Positions 1 to 11,013 of a stretch of DNA of 64,000 nucleotides are shown in pieces. Every line of letters starts with the position of its first letter. The first letter of the stretch is position 1. Both the position numbers and the translations under genes were made by a program. A model generated the notes under the pieces. It was given only the letters and a program-made list of their open reading frames with translations, made no database searches and was not told the DNA's origin. Source of the DNA: Diplolepis rosae (lineage: Eukaryota; Arthropoda; Insecta; Hymenoptera; Diplolepididae); the NCBI GenBank assembly GCA_030998225.1, contig JAPYXD010000704.1, forward strand, positions 1,488,001 to 1,552,000. The letters are read 5' to 3'.

Positions 1-1
1 G

Positions 2-781
2 GAGGACCCTGCCCAAAAAGCGCAGGGGACCACCGCCACTCCTAAGTCGAAGCGCTTCACGCCCGCCAGGTCGGGCGACGCCATCAAGGTGTCGGCGAAG
101 GACGGCCAGTCCTACGCCGACATCTTGAGGGAAATAAAGGCGAAGGTCGACCCCCGGAAGGCAGAACTTGAGGTCCTGTCTATCCGGAGGACCAGGAAGG
201 AAGAAGTCCTTCTGGTCCTCAACAAGGGGGGAGACGTTTCGGCCTTCCGAAAGGAGCTCGACCTGGAGGTCGGGGAAAGGACGCAATTTTCAGCCCTGGT
301 CTCGACAAGGTCCCTCGAAATTAGGGACCTCGACGAGACCGTTGAAAAAGAAGAGGTTGTATCTGCCCTGTGCTTGGCATTGGGCAGACCAGCTTTTGAG
401 GGGTCCTGCAGGCTCTTCACCCGCTTTGGTGGGGTGAAGACTGCAGTGATCCGACTAGCTGAGGCAGACGCCGCGCGTCTACTTCAGCTAGGTAAGTTGA
501 GGATCGGGTGGGTAGAGTGCCGCATTCGCGAGCACGTGGAAGTCGCCCGCTGCTTCAGGTGCCTTGGGTACGGCCACGGGTCTCGGGGCTGCAGCAACCC
601 CGACAGGAAAAACGCCTGTTGGAAATGCGGCGCCACGGGACACTTGGCCAGGACTTGTAAGGCGCCACCAAGGTGCCTGTCATGCGCAGACAGGGGCGAC
701 AAAGATGTCACCCATGTGTCGGGGAGCGGCTCCTGCCCGGTCTTCCGGGAAGAGCTTCGGAGGTTGAGAGGCAGGAATTGA
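2..781 (+). CDS. LINE ORF1 (Gag-like zinc-knuckle protein), 5' partial
   Basis: This is the nucleic-acid-binding ORF1 protein that packages LINE RNA. The frame is open from base 2 to the stop at 781, so the protein is N-terminally cut by the window edge; the first ATG inside it, at 89, is not the true start. The last third carries knuckles of C-x2-C-x4-H-x4-C type, CFRCLGYGHGSRGC and CWKCGATGHLARTC, and then a looser C-x2-C-x9-H-x6-C knuckle. The reading frame of ORF2 opens upstream of this stop and overlaps it in the -1 frame. Copy 2 has the same protein with breaks. Role is by family, not by experiment. Confidence 0.9.
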   Translation, partial: EDPAQKAQGTTATPKSKRFTPARSGDAIKVSAKDGQSYADILREIKAKVDPRKAELEVLSIRRTRKEEVLLVLNKGGDVSAFRKELDLEVGERTQFSALVSTRSLEIRDLDETVEKEEVVSALCLALGRPAFEGSCRLFTRFGGVKTAVIRLAEADAARLLQLGKLRIGWVECRIREHVEVARCFRCLGYGHGSRGCSNPDRKNACWKCGATGHLARTCKAPPRCLSCADRGDKDVTHVSGSGSCPVFREELRRLRGRN

Positions 782-2640
782 AGTTCCTGCAGCTCAACTT
801 CGTAAGGGGGAAGGATGCCCAGGATCTCCTGATGCAGACTGCCAGGGAGAGGGGGGCTGATGTGCTGCTCATTAGTGAGCAGTACAAGTGGTCCGAAAAC
901 TCTGCTTGGTATCAGGATGCATCAACGGGGGCCGGCATCCTTGTTTGTAACCCTGATTTGGGCGTCGGGGATTTCCTGGAGACCGACGCAGGGTTCGTTT
1001 GGGTGGAGGTGGCGGGTGTGCGTGTGTACAGCTGCTACTTCTCCCCCGGCGATCCCTTCGATGTCTTTGAGACCGAGATCCTCCTCCTTGAGGAAAGCCT
1101 CCGTGAGGCCATCGGGCGATCCCTCATAGGGGGTGACTTCAACAGTAAGTCGCCCGAGTGGGGTGAGGCCCGCCTAGATAGGAGGGGAATCTTGGTTGGC
1201 GAGATGGTCGCTAGGAACGAACTGATCGTCTTGAATCAGGGCGGGGAATTTACGTTCAGACGAGGAGCGGGGGGGGGGGAATAATCGACCTCACAATTGC
1301 CGCACCTCGCTTCGCCTCAAGGATAAGCGACTGGTCGGTCCTCGAGGTAATAACCTTGAGTGACCACCGGTGCATCGAATTTACACTAGAACAACGATGT
1401 CAGCTCCTGGAGCACGAGACGACTCAGCAGGGAAAGACTTCGCGAACACCTCGAAGAAACCAGGCTCATCGATGAGCTTGGTTGGGTCTGCCCTGTTGGG
1501 ACGTTTGAAGCTGCTGTGCGCTCGGTGAGGCAGAAGGTGGTCGCGGCTTGTGACTACTCGATGCCTCGCCGTAAGCGCAGGCAATCCAAGGGTTGGATGT
1601 ACTGGTGGAACGACCAGTTGGCAACCCTACGTCGAGAATGCCTCGCAGCGCGGCGAAAATTCACCCGTTCAAAGGGGGATGCTACGCTACACGAAGCATG
1701 GTAAGGGGCAAAAACAGCTCTGAGGCAAGGCATAAAGAGAAGCCGACTTCAGTGCTGGAACGACTTGATCGGAGAAGTCGAGAAGGACCCATGGGGTCTC
1801 GCCTTCAAAATAGTCACTAAGAGATTGGTGACTAGAAGAAAGACCCCGGGCCTGGATAATGCCGATCGAGTCAAGTACATCGTGCGAAGCTTGTTCCTGC
1901 ATGTAGAGCCGTTCCAAAGACAGGACCGAAGCTCCTGCGTGGTCCGGAGAGAAGAACTCTTCACTCTCGAAGAACTAAAGAGAGCGGGTGGAAGGCTCAA
2001 GGCAAATACAGCGCCGGGGATAGACGGGTTGCCGAATGAGATCCTCAAAGAGGTGATCGGGGCATACCCGGAGATCCTCCTAGAAGCCTTTAACTCCTGT
2101 CTTCGGGATGGGAGGTTCTTCGCAGATTGGAAGGAGCAGAGGTTGGTCCTGCTGAGGAAGGGCAACAAACCTCTAGGGGTTACCTCGTCGTATAGACCAA
2201 TATGCTTATTGGATACGATGGGGAAACTTCTGGAGGAGTCGATTCTACAATGGCTTCAGGCTCTCTTGGTCGGGGAGAACGAGCTCTCGGAAAACCAGTT
2301 CGGATTCAGGAAAGGCAGGTCCACTGTGGACGCCATCCAAGCTGTGGTTAACATCGCCACAAATGCAAGAAAAGGAACTGGTAAGCGTAAGGGATTCTGT
2401 GCGTTGATTAGCATTGACATACGCAATGCGTTCAATACCGCGAGATGGGACATCTGCATCGAGGCGATGATGCGGAAAAAGGTTCCAGACTACCTGTTGC
2501 AAATGATGGATGACTATCTGAGCGACAGGTGGGTGATATACGAGGGCGACAAATGGTCTCTCAAAGAAGAGATGACATGTGTCGCTCCTCAAGGGTCGCG
2601 GGTGGGTCCACTCGTTTGGAACATCATGGACGATGACTTC
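775..2640 (+). pseudogene. LINE ORF2 (endonuclease-reverse transcriptase), broken
   Basis: ORF2 would nick target DNA and copy the element RNA onto it. The endonuclease part starts right at the ORF1 stop (LQLNFVRGKDAQ) and contains ISEQY and the GGDFNSKSPEWG active-site region. An 11-G run at 1269-1279 shifts the frame just before the IIDLTIA segment. The linker near 1380-1700 is frameshifted and has an in-frame TAA near 1702 where copy 2 has a lysine codon. The RT part (1765-2640) shows APGIDGLPNEIL, the SYRPICLLDTMGK block, NQFGFRKGRST and SIDIRNAFNTARW. It stops before the catalytic FADD box. No ATG marks the ORF2 start; frameshifting or reinitiation from ORF1 is likely. Confidence 0.9.
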
Positions 2641-2644
2641 CAAG

Positions 2645-3022
2645 CAAAATTAAAACTCAGAATCTTGATGATGTGATTCTTTGTTGAAATGGACCTAATA
2701 AACTTAACAATAAAAATCTATAATTTTATTTCCCGGCTATAGAAAATAGAAAAAACACGATGTCAAATTTTCATTTTAATTCTGGAAAATTTATATGCAT
2801 TTGAAAACAGTCTTAACAATTATTATTAACAGAACTTTATTCAAATACATATGTATTACCAACACTGAACTTAAAGCTGCCTTCACCAGAAGTGAAAATT
2901 CGACATCGTGTTTTTTCTATTTTCTACAGCCAGGAAATAAAATTATTGACTTTCATTGTTAAGGTTATTAGATCCATTTCAACAAAGAATCACATCATCA
3001 ACATTTTAAGTGTTAATTTTCC
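2645..3022. repeat. Foldback (inverted-repeat) element ending LINE copy 1
   Basis: Bases 2645-2790 are the reverse complement, with a few mismatches, of 2890-3022; one shared segment is GATGATGTGATTCTTTG. The arms are separated by about 100 AT-rich bases and there is no coding potential. It begins exactly where the LINE similarity stops, so it is either a MITE inserted there or the product of a rearrangement. The LINE does not resume on the far side. No target duplication is visible. Confidence 0.7.
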
Positions 3023-4447
3023 GCCTTTTATTCAGTATACAATTTTTTTCTCATTATGATGCATACCCTGCTTCAAAAATCCCTTAGAACTCGATAGAAC
3101 CCTGTTAGAACATGATTTTCTACCAACGTGTTCAAAAAATTGTGCGCCAATCAGGTTCTATATGGGTGTCAAGCAAGTTCTAAGATTTACAAATTTTTCT
3201 AAATCATTTCAGTCGATTATGTCGATAATTAGAAGAGTGTATCACTCACCATGATAACCGAACTCTACCATATCGACCCTACCAACCTGTGATTTAGAAT
3301 TAACGTCATTTAAGACCAGATAGAATTTTCAATATATATTTGAACAACACAACTTGGTCAAATTTGTCAATCTGTGTCCCCGCTATAACCCGTTTAGATC
3401 CTGTTAGACGCTCATACCTGCGATTCAAGAGATCTCTGATAGAACTACGGTAGATTCGTTTAGATACCAGAGTGCACCTTTACCAAATTTGTCAATCTAT
3501 GTCCCCTCTAATTATCACAATACTAAAAATTAATCTAACTCGTCGAACCTGGAGCTATTTAATTTTAAAATAATTATTGCAAACAATGTATACCTACCTA
3601 CGAAATTATCTAAAACTCGCCGGAACCTGGCGCTATTCAATTTGAAATTAATTACTCCAACCCTGCAAATTAATCCAACTTGTGGAATCTCTGGCGCTAT
3701 TCATTTTGAAAATAATTGTTCCATACCTACGAATTTGTCTAAGTCTTCTTAGCACTATATCGAAGATCCGTAAACGTATTCATAGATAACGTTTAGGATG
3801 CCACTTGGGTGCAACCAGGAAATTTCATTTTTAGGCTTTTTTATTTCTCTTACCCGTTTCATCCTGGCTCTGAAAGTTAGTTAACCCGTTCGTGACTAAC
3901 TTTTTTCAGAGAGATCAGAAACAAGGTCAATGTTAAATACGAAGGATGAATGGTTCTAGATGCAGGAAAAAAATATTTCATAACTTTTGCTACCCCCCAG
4001 CAAAAAACATTTGCCTTCTGGCATGCACGTCCAAAACTTTTGCGAAAAATCACCATAGTAAATATTATAACTTGGTTATTATTCCAGTGGAATGGTTGTG
4101 CTGTATTCTGAATTATAAAGGCTTAAATCTCAGCAAAGTCGAAGTAAATAAAAAACTCACCAAAAAAATGTATTTTCCTTAAGGTTCTTGAAAAACGATA
4201 ATTGTTCCTTTGAAATAAACTGATGAGTTTTTTATTTCTACAACCGTTAACAGAAACAATCTAGGAAATCATCAGTTTGCATTACCAGAGTCTTTAAAGT
4301 ACATCTGTCGGACTGTAACCAAATTTCAAATCTCACTTCATTATTGCTATGCTCTTCAAAAGCTTTTGCCTTGTTATCATTAAAGTTTGGAGTACCCTGA
4401 CAGTTTTCACACTCTCCTAAATGACAGAAACCTGAAGAAATAGGACA
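3023..4447. other. Intergenic, AT-rich, with degenerate repeats
   Basis: No gene is recognisable. At 3189-3340 lies an inverted copy of the SINE body found at 10581-10733. At about 3545-3740 a phrase related to CTGGCGCTATTCA recurs three times at 64-78 base spacing, a decayed tandem repeat. Phrases such as TAGAACCCTGTTAGAAC recur loosely between 3080 and 3480. Confidence 0.5.
3189..3340 (-). repeat. SINE body, headless copy
   Basis: About 150 bases match the reverse complement of 10581-10733 at high identity, including the stretch with TGGTAGAGTTCGGTTATCAT in the other orientation. The tRNA-like head present at 10490-10570 is absent here, as expected for a 5'-truncated SINE insertion. Confidence 0.65.
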
Positions 4448-4449
4448 TA

Positions 4450-5141
4450 CCAGGTCTAGAAGTATGAAACCGGAATTTCCCTATAGATCGTGCTTCCCAT
4501 CAGTTTAGGGACCGTAATGTCGAGTTTTATCCCTACGAACTACGACTGGTTTTTTGTTATCACTTGAATAAAACTGCTGCAGAATCGCATTGAATGCTTG
4601 TCGAAGCTTACGGTGAACATGCTCTTGGCAAAACATAGTGTTTCGTGTGGTTTAAAAAATTCAAAAATGGTAATTTGGATGAGAGAAATGAAGGTCGTGG
4701 AAAACCACCGAAAAAGTTCGAAGACTGGGATCAGAAGGGTGTTATATATTATGAGCTGCTAAAACCTGGTGAAACTGTGAACACGAATCGCTACCAACAG
4801 CAAATGATCGATATAATCGAGCATTACAAGAAAAACGACCGGATTATCGAAGAAGGCAACACAAAGTCATTTTTCTTCACGATAATGCCCCATCACACAC
4901 AGCGAAACGGGTCAAGGACAACGCTTCACTTCGTACGAAAATGTACGAGAATGGCTGGATAACTGGTTTGATTTAAAAGACGAACAGTTTTATTGACGTG
5001 GCATTCATCACCTTCCGGAGAGGTGGGAAAAATGTGTAAATAGCAATGGAGATTACTTTGAATAAAATATTTTTGATCATTGTCATGCAACAGACGTGTA
5101 ACTTTTGCAAAAAAATTCCGGTTTCATACTTCTAGACCTGG
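4450..5141 (+). mobile_element. mariner element, internally deleted
   Basis: The ends are near-perfect inverted repeats of about 29 bp (CCAGGTCTAGAAGTATGAAA at the left end, its complement at the right) flanked by TA on both sides, the mariner target duplication. At 692 bp it is about half of a full mariner, and the enclosed transposase gene is internally deleted and frameshifted. It is non-autonomous, but could have been moved by a full-length relative. Confidence 0.9.
4570..5065 (+). pseudogene. mariner transposase, deleted and frameshifted
   Basis: The remnant encodes parts of the DD34D transposase that cuts and joins mariner ends. Recognisable pieces in order are the HTH-region AESHRMLVEAYGEHALGKT, WFKKFKNGNLDERNE with GKPPKKFED, then a jump to WDQKGVIYYELLKPGETVN, and, after frameshifts, residues matching the HDNAPSHTA catalytic block and the C-terminal LPERWEKC region. 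The deletion removes the centre of the protein between the DNA-binding and catalytic parts. The open stretch 4645-4962 alone is not a functional protein. Confidence 0.88.
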
Positions 5142-5143
5142 TA

Positions 5144-6319
5144 CACTAGTATCCAGACAGCTGTGATAATTTTTCAACATCATGTCTGTATTCTCTGTTA
5201 AATATTGAATATTTATCTCATTTAACATTAACTTCACATTCTCATGATGCGCTTTTATCAAATTGAAGAAGAGAATTCCAGTTAGAATGATCAAAGTCAG
5301 AATAATTCCAGAAATAAAATCATAAAAATGATAAATGAAGGAGAATAAAAATGAGAAAACAAAGAATAAAATACATTTACGTACAAAACTGCTTCACTAA
5401 ATTTAATTTCAGATAAATCTGTGACTAAAATACAGATATTATATTTCTGGTTCTCATGCTAATAAAAAATATATTCTCTTGTGAGAAAGGTGGCCATGTA
5501 GTGGCAGTACTAGGAATTGCAAAATGTACGGATAAATTCAAAAGTTGTATGTTCTCACTCCTGAAATTTTTTGATACTTGGATGAAAAAAAAATTAAAGT
5601 TCTACTAATCCAATTTTCAGCCTGATCAGAAAACTTTTTGTTTCGGAGTGGGTACACATCAGAAATTATGCCCCATATGTATATATGAAATAAATTAGGA
5701 CCACTGGCTGTTGTAAAGGAAACCTTTTACCATGAAAGGAAGCCGTAGGTGCAAGATGCGTGCCAACAAAGCCATTGATCAAAGGTAGAAGTCGATTATG
5801 CCAGCCACCTTCAATCATCAAGATTTGTGGACTTTGAACAAGAGTTAATTGCATTCTAGATTTGATTGAAGCAAAATTAATGGCTAGAGTTTGATTAAGG
5901 TATTTACCTTTATCTTCATATGTATTATCTTGCTTCTTCAAAACCTTTTGGTCACAGATTAAATTATTATCTAGTTCTAGCATTTGGATATAATATGTAC
6001 AATTTTTGAAATCACACCAATAAAATATGCATCTAAAAGCTCACGCAGTAATTAACACACGCATTTACTGATAATATAATTTATTGTATATGAAAAAATG
6101 GAATATTAGACGAGTTTGTGGAAGGCAAATTGTATTAACTTAATGGCATCCTAGTAGAACTCTCGCTTTTACGAAGCTTTAAATCTTCAAAGAATTCAAA
6201 GGGGCATAAGAACTGTGTGTTTCCACAGCATTAAAATTTCGAAGTCTTTAAAGCGATCGAAGTAATAATTTTACAAGTTTCAAGTGTAAAATCATGAATT
6301 TTCGTTTTTCTTCTTTCAT
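5144..6319. other. Intergenic, no recognised gene
   Basis: AT-rich sequence. A 105-codon frame runs on the minus strand at 5666-5983, with no domain I recognise, no codon-use signal I can judge and no neighbouring exon; I treat it as chance or as an unplaced fragment. Confidence 0.4.
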
Positions 6320-9300
6320 TAATAGGGCTGAAGTTTCAGACGTATATTCTGAGTAAAATTATTTTTTTTCATTTATTGACGGATTATGTCAAAACTTTAA
6401 TAAAAATAGGTCTAAGACCAGTCTTACGTTTCTAAATCCAATATCTTACTCAAAAAATCAAAAGCTAACCAAAAATTCATTTATTTTAAGTTAGACGGTG
6501 AATTCTCACCAAAAACTAAAAACTTGTGACATTTTTCACATGCCCCACCTGAAAGGCAATAACAAGGGCTACTTAAAAAAAATTATTTAACAAGAATTCA
6601 TTTGTCGGAATACAGTCAAAATAGGCAAAAACTGACCCGAAATTCGATGATTTTGAGTTATACGGTACATTCTCACCCAAAACTAAAAATTGTGAGATTT
6701 TTCAAATACCCCACCTGAAAAGCGATAACAAGGGCTACTCAAAAAAAATATTTAATAAAAATTCATTTGTCGGAAGACACTCAAAATAGGCAAAAACTGA
6801 CCCGAAATTCGATGATTTTGAGATAGACGGTACATTCTCACCCAAAACAAAGAACTTGTGACATTTTTCAAATGCCCCACCTGAAAAGCGATAACAAGGG
6901 CTACCTAAAAAAATTATTTAATAAAAATTCATTTGTCGGAAAACAGTTAAACGGTCTAACTCAAAATCATCGAATTTCGGGTCAGTTTTTGCCCATTTTG
7001 ACTGTCTTCCGACAAATGAATTTTCGTTAAATAATTTTTTTTAAGTAGGCCTTGTTATTGCCTTTCAGGTGGAGCATGTAAAAAATGTAACAAAATTTTA
7101 GTTTTGGGTGAGAATTTACCGTCTAACTCAAAATCATCGAATTTCGTGTCAGTTATTGCCCATTTTGACTGTCTTCCGACAAATGAATTCTTGTTAAATA
7201 ATTTTTTTTAAGTAGCCATTGTTATTGCCTTTCAGGTGGAGCATGTAAAAAATGTAACAAAATTTTAGTTTTGGGTGAGAATTTACCGTCTAACTTAAAA
7301 TCAACGAATTTTTAGATAGTTTTTGATTTTCTGAACAAGATGTTGCATTTAGAAACGTAAGACTGGTCTTAAACCTATTGTTATTAAAGTTTTGACATAA
7401 TCCGTTCATAAATGAAAAACAAAAGTTTTTCGTCTAACTTAGAATCTACGATTTAGGGGTCAGTTTTTGCCCATTTTGACTGTATTCCGAAAATGAATTC
7501 TTGTTAAATAATTTTTTTTAAGTAGCCATTGTTATTGCCTTTCAGGTGGAGCATGTAAGAAATTTAACAAAATTTTAGTTTTGGGTGAGAATTTACCGTC
7601 TATCTCAAAATCATCGAATTTCGTGTCAGTTATTGCCCATTTTGACTGTCTTCCGACAAATGAATTCTTGTTAAATAATTTTTTTTAAGTAGCCATTGTT
7701 ATTGCCTTTCAGGTGGAGCATGTAAAAAATGTAACAAAATTTTAGTTTTGGGTGAGAATTTACCGTCTAACTCAAAATCATCGAATTTCGGGTCAGTTTT
7801 TTCCCATTTCGACTGTTTTCCGACAAATGAATTTTTTTTAAATAATTTCGTTTAAGTAGGGTAAGTGTGGGTATTACTGTGGATGCCCCAGTTACTGCGG
7901 TTTCAAATAAAACTAATGATATACAATGTTTTAAAGATATATAACGCTACAGAACAATTAAAAACAATTAATTTCTAATCCAAGCATAATAAGTGTCAAC
8001 GAATTATCAATAGTTACGATATTTGTAGCTAATTGATTGCAATTTGAAACTCTCATGTTCCCGATTCCCATAGTTTTAATGCTTAGATTTGTTGACAGGC
8101 CATGAACACGTTCTGAAAAACTTGTTATAATTCCGTTTCTGAAAATAAAATATTTATTGTGATATTATTTTTTGCAAAGTAAATATCTTATTTTTCTAAA
8201 TATTTATGCAAAATAACAAAAAATACGGTTTTCAATCATTTTTTTACCAAAACAGTATTTGGTACATGATTTTCATAGGTGTATGAATTACTGCGATCTG
8301 TCAGGCGGCACTTCATAACCTTTCAATTTATTACAAATGCTTCGTTATGCTTACTTTTTATAATTGAGATTAAACAAAATGTTGAAAACTCCAAAATCGT
8401 TGCTAATGAGGCAAGAGGAAGTTAAGTAATATAATTTTAAGGTAAATTAAATAAGAGTTATAATATTATTTAATCTTAATTTGTTAAAAATGCTTCATGT
8501 TCACTTTTTATAATTTAGTTTAAATAAAATGTTCAACACTCCTTAATCGTTGCTAAAGATGCAAGAGGAACTCAAGTGATATAATTTTTAGTTAAATTAA
8601 ATAAAATTAATAAAATTATTAATCTTAATTTGTTACAAATGGTTCGTCGTGTTTACTTTTTATAATTGAGATTAAATAAAATGTTCAACACTCCTAAATT
8701 AATTGTAAGTTCACTCAAAATAATATCGCAGTATTACGCGCGCAGAAATTTGGGTTTCCGCAGTAGTTGGAGCGCAGTAATTGGGGATTCCGCAGTAATT
8801 GGTGCGCAGTAATTCATGCAAACCCGCAGTAATACCTACATGGAATATTTTTTTTATATTCGCATTTTTTAAGTAAATCTGGTTTCTTTTCAGGGTTTAA
8901 GGACTGCATGCTACTTACTTAATACCAAATACTGCTTTAAAAATTAATTCGCGACGACTTTTTCACCGCAAAATCATTTTTTTTAACTTTAAAAGCCGTC
9001 TTGATTTTCGACCCGCAGTAATTGGCACATTTACCCTAGCCCTTGTTATCGCTTTTTATGTGGGGCACGTGAAATATGTCACAAGTTTTTAGTTTTGGGT
9101 GAGAACTGACCGTCTAACTCAAAAGCATCGAATTTCGGGTCAGTTTTTTCCCATTTCGAATGTTTTCCGACAAATGAATTTTTTAAAAATAATTTTGTTT
9201 AAGTAGCCCTTGTTATCGCTTTTTATGTGGAGCATGTGAAAAATGTCACAAGTTTTCAGTTTTTGGTAAGAATTTACCGTCTAACTCAAAACCATCGAAT

Positions 9301-9430
9301 TTCGGGTCAGTTTTTGCCCATTTCGACTGTCTTCCGACAAATGAATTTTTGTTAAATAACTTTTTTTAAGTAGCCCTTGTTATTGCCTTTCAGGTGGGGC
9401 ATGTGAAAAATTTCACAAGTTTTATAGGTC
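6320..9430. repeat. Inverted tandem array of about 165-bp units
   Basis: A unit of about 163-169 bp recurs about ten times. One phrase, CGAAATTCGATGATTTTGAG, marks the forward units (two clear and one degenerate, 6460-6950), and its complement marks about seven reverse units (6950-7850 and 9040-9425). The orientation switches near 6950. The outer sequence 6320-6470 reappears inverted at 7290-7420, so 6320-7420 is one large imperfect palindrome, with more reverse units added to the right. The element at 7859-9036 interrupts it. No coding potential. Confidence 0.85.
7859..9036. mobile_element. Non-coding TA-flanked DNA transposon, copy 1
   Basis: The ends are inverted (GGGTAAGTGTGGGTATTACTG against GGGTAAATGTGCCAATTACTG for the other end) and a TA lies on each side. 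Removing the element and one TA restores the AAGTAGCCCTTGTTAT phrase of the surrounding array unit, so the boundaries are firm. Inside are about three tandem units of about 165 bp (8320-8700) and a cluster of CGCAGTAATT-like boxes at 8728-8835. A second copy lies at 55671-56817 in the opposite orientation. No transposase. Confidence 0.88.
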
Positions 9431-10489
9431 TTTACGTTGACGACAAATAAGTTATCGGACTGAAAGATCAATAAAACAGCTTTATCTTGCTAAAGAGCCA
9501 AATTTACACAAGAAATGTGAATTCTTCCAATGATAATGAAGTATGGTTAACATAATCTCTGCCCGGTGAACGTAACTTGCCCTTGTACACAAGTCCCGTT
9601 AATATTTTACTGCAGTTTAGGGGAATTGTGTCTAAAATGGACACTTTAGTATTAAAACACTTAATAATTTTGGAGACATTCTATAATTTCTAGAAAATAA
9701 TTGTGATAAATGATACTTTGACATTTATTCTACAATATCTATGAAGATTAAAAGTGAAGTATGAAACATTTAAATACAATAAAAATTGCAAAATGCAAAG
9801 GTCTGCATTTTGATCGTTTTATCAATGGGCTTGATTAAAATGGCCAGTCCTAACGAATTACCTTAAACATTTTAATTTTCTACTGATTTTATTACAAAAT
9901 ATGTTAAATGGGATTCTAGATGGAAATACACTTCTTAGAAAAAATCCTAACCTAACCTCTTTAACGTATTTAAAGTATTTTAAAGGTTTCATTTTTCCAA
10001 CTCACATTCCCTTCTAGACTTTGCTTTCCCAGTGGTTTTAATTAACGATTCATGGTAACTTTGGGTAATTTTAGTGCTTATGATCGGTGTGTCCAGATTT
10101 GAAACGAAAACGTTACGCACACAATGATAACTGCACTACGTACCAGCCTTATTTATGTTATGAACTACCCTTAGTGAAGAAATACGTGTGCAAAAAATTC
10201 AAATATTCATTTGATTTTTAAAAAAATGAATAAATATTATTTCGTGATGCCAGAATAGTGATTGAACAACTTATCACCACAACCAAGGGTGAACTACCTC
10301 TAATTAACTAGTTACGTATGTCTTCCAATAAAAAATTCAAGAAACGCGTAATGCTTGGACAAACGCAATATTAATTATTTCAAAAATTGTCATTTACCTA
10401 CATTAGGTTCAAATAGTTGTCTAGAATTAGGTATATTTTGGAAAAGATCAATACGGATAAATATCTTTTTATATATAGTTATGTATATA
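9431..10489. other. Intergenic, nothing recognised
   Basis: AT-rich, no gene, no clear repeat partner within the window. Confidence 0.4.
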
Positions 10490-10735
10490 CGTAATAGAGC
10501 ATTCGACCGGCAATCGAAAGGTCCTGGGCTCGATACCCAGCGGAGTGGAAGCATTCCGTTTTTCACAGAAAAAATTGTTTAAATATATATTGAAAATTCC
10601 ATCTGGTCTTAAATGACGTTAATTCTAAATCTCAGGTTGATAGGATCGATATGGTAGAGTTCGGTTATCATGGTGAATGATACATTCTTCTAATTACCGA
10701 CATAATCGACTGAAATGATTTAGAAAAATTTGTAT
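10490..10735 (+). repeat. tRNA-derived SINE
   Basis: The head at about 10495-10560 can fold like a tRNA: an anticodon-like stem TTCGA/TCGAA around the 7-base loop CCGGCAA, and a T-arm whose B-box reads GGCTCGATACCC inside a CCTGGG/CCCAG stem. The D-arm and acceptor stem are poor, so it is not a working tRNA gene. The body from 10581 is shared with 3189-3340. A tRNA-like head plus a dispersed body is the SINE plan. Confidence 0.65.
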
Positions 10736-10739
10736 AAAA

Positions 10740-11013
10740 GTGATTTTCAAAATCTTCAAATTATTTCTTCCATATATTTCACTTTGTTATTCTCAATCTG
10801 TTGCGCGATATTATTCAACGTAACAAGATATTTTATTTTATTGAGAGCATGTCATACTTTGAAATTATCAAGTTGAGGTTTCTGTACTGAGAAAAAAGAA
10901 TGTTTAAATCAAAGAATATTTCTTTGATTCAAATAAATAGTTGAGCTGGATGGTGAGGAATAAATTATTTTTTAGATCAAAGAAATATTTTTATTGTCTT
11001 TAAGAAGTGGATA
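10740..11013. other. Intergenic, nothing recognised
   Basis: Short AT-rich spacer with the run ATTCTTTGATT-type direct and inverted phrases around 10900-10960; no gene. Confidence 0.35.

Larger units (their letters stand above)
1..2640 (+). mobile_element. R1-clade non-LTR retrotransposon (LINE), copy 1, 5' cut by window
   Basis: The stretch holds a two-ORF LINE: a zinc-knuckle ORF1, then ORF2 with an AP-type endonuclease and a reverse transcriptase. The order and the knuckle spacing fit the R1 clade of arthropod LINEs. It is closely similar in DNA to copy 2 at 13530-17887. The window begins inside ORF1. The copy ends abruptly at about 2640, inside the RT, where a foldback repeat begins, so the FADD motif and the C-terminal domain are missing. 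There is no 28S rDNA around it, so it is not a site-specific rDNA insertion. A dead copy. Confidence 0.93.

Noticed and set aside
1..2640. rDNA-inserted R1 element
   Set aside because: The protein is of R1 clade, but there is no 28S rRNA sequence around any of the three copies.
5666..5983. 105-codon minus-strand frame
   Set aside because: Protein-like in length, but no domain, partner exon or repeat context to support it.
6320..9430. CRISPR-like array
   Set aside because: Units are about 165 bp, adjoin without variable spacers, and change orientation; this is a eukaryotic repeat array.
10495..10560. tRNA gene
   Set aside because: Anticodon-like and T-arm stems form, but D-arm and acceptor stem do not, and it is linked to a dispersed SINE body.
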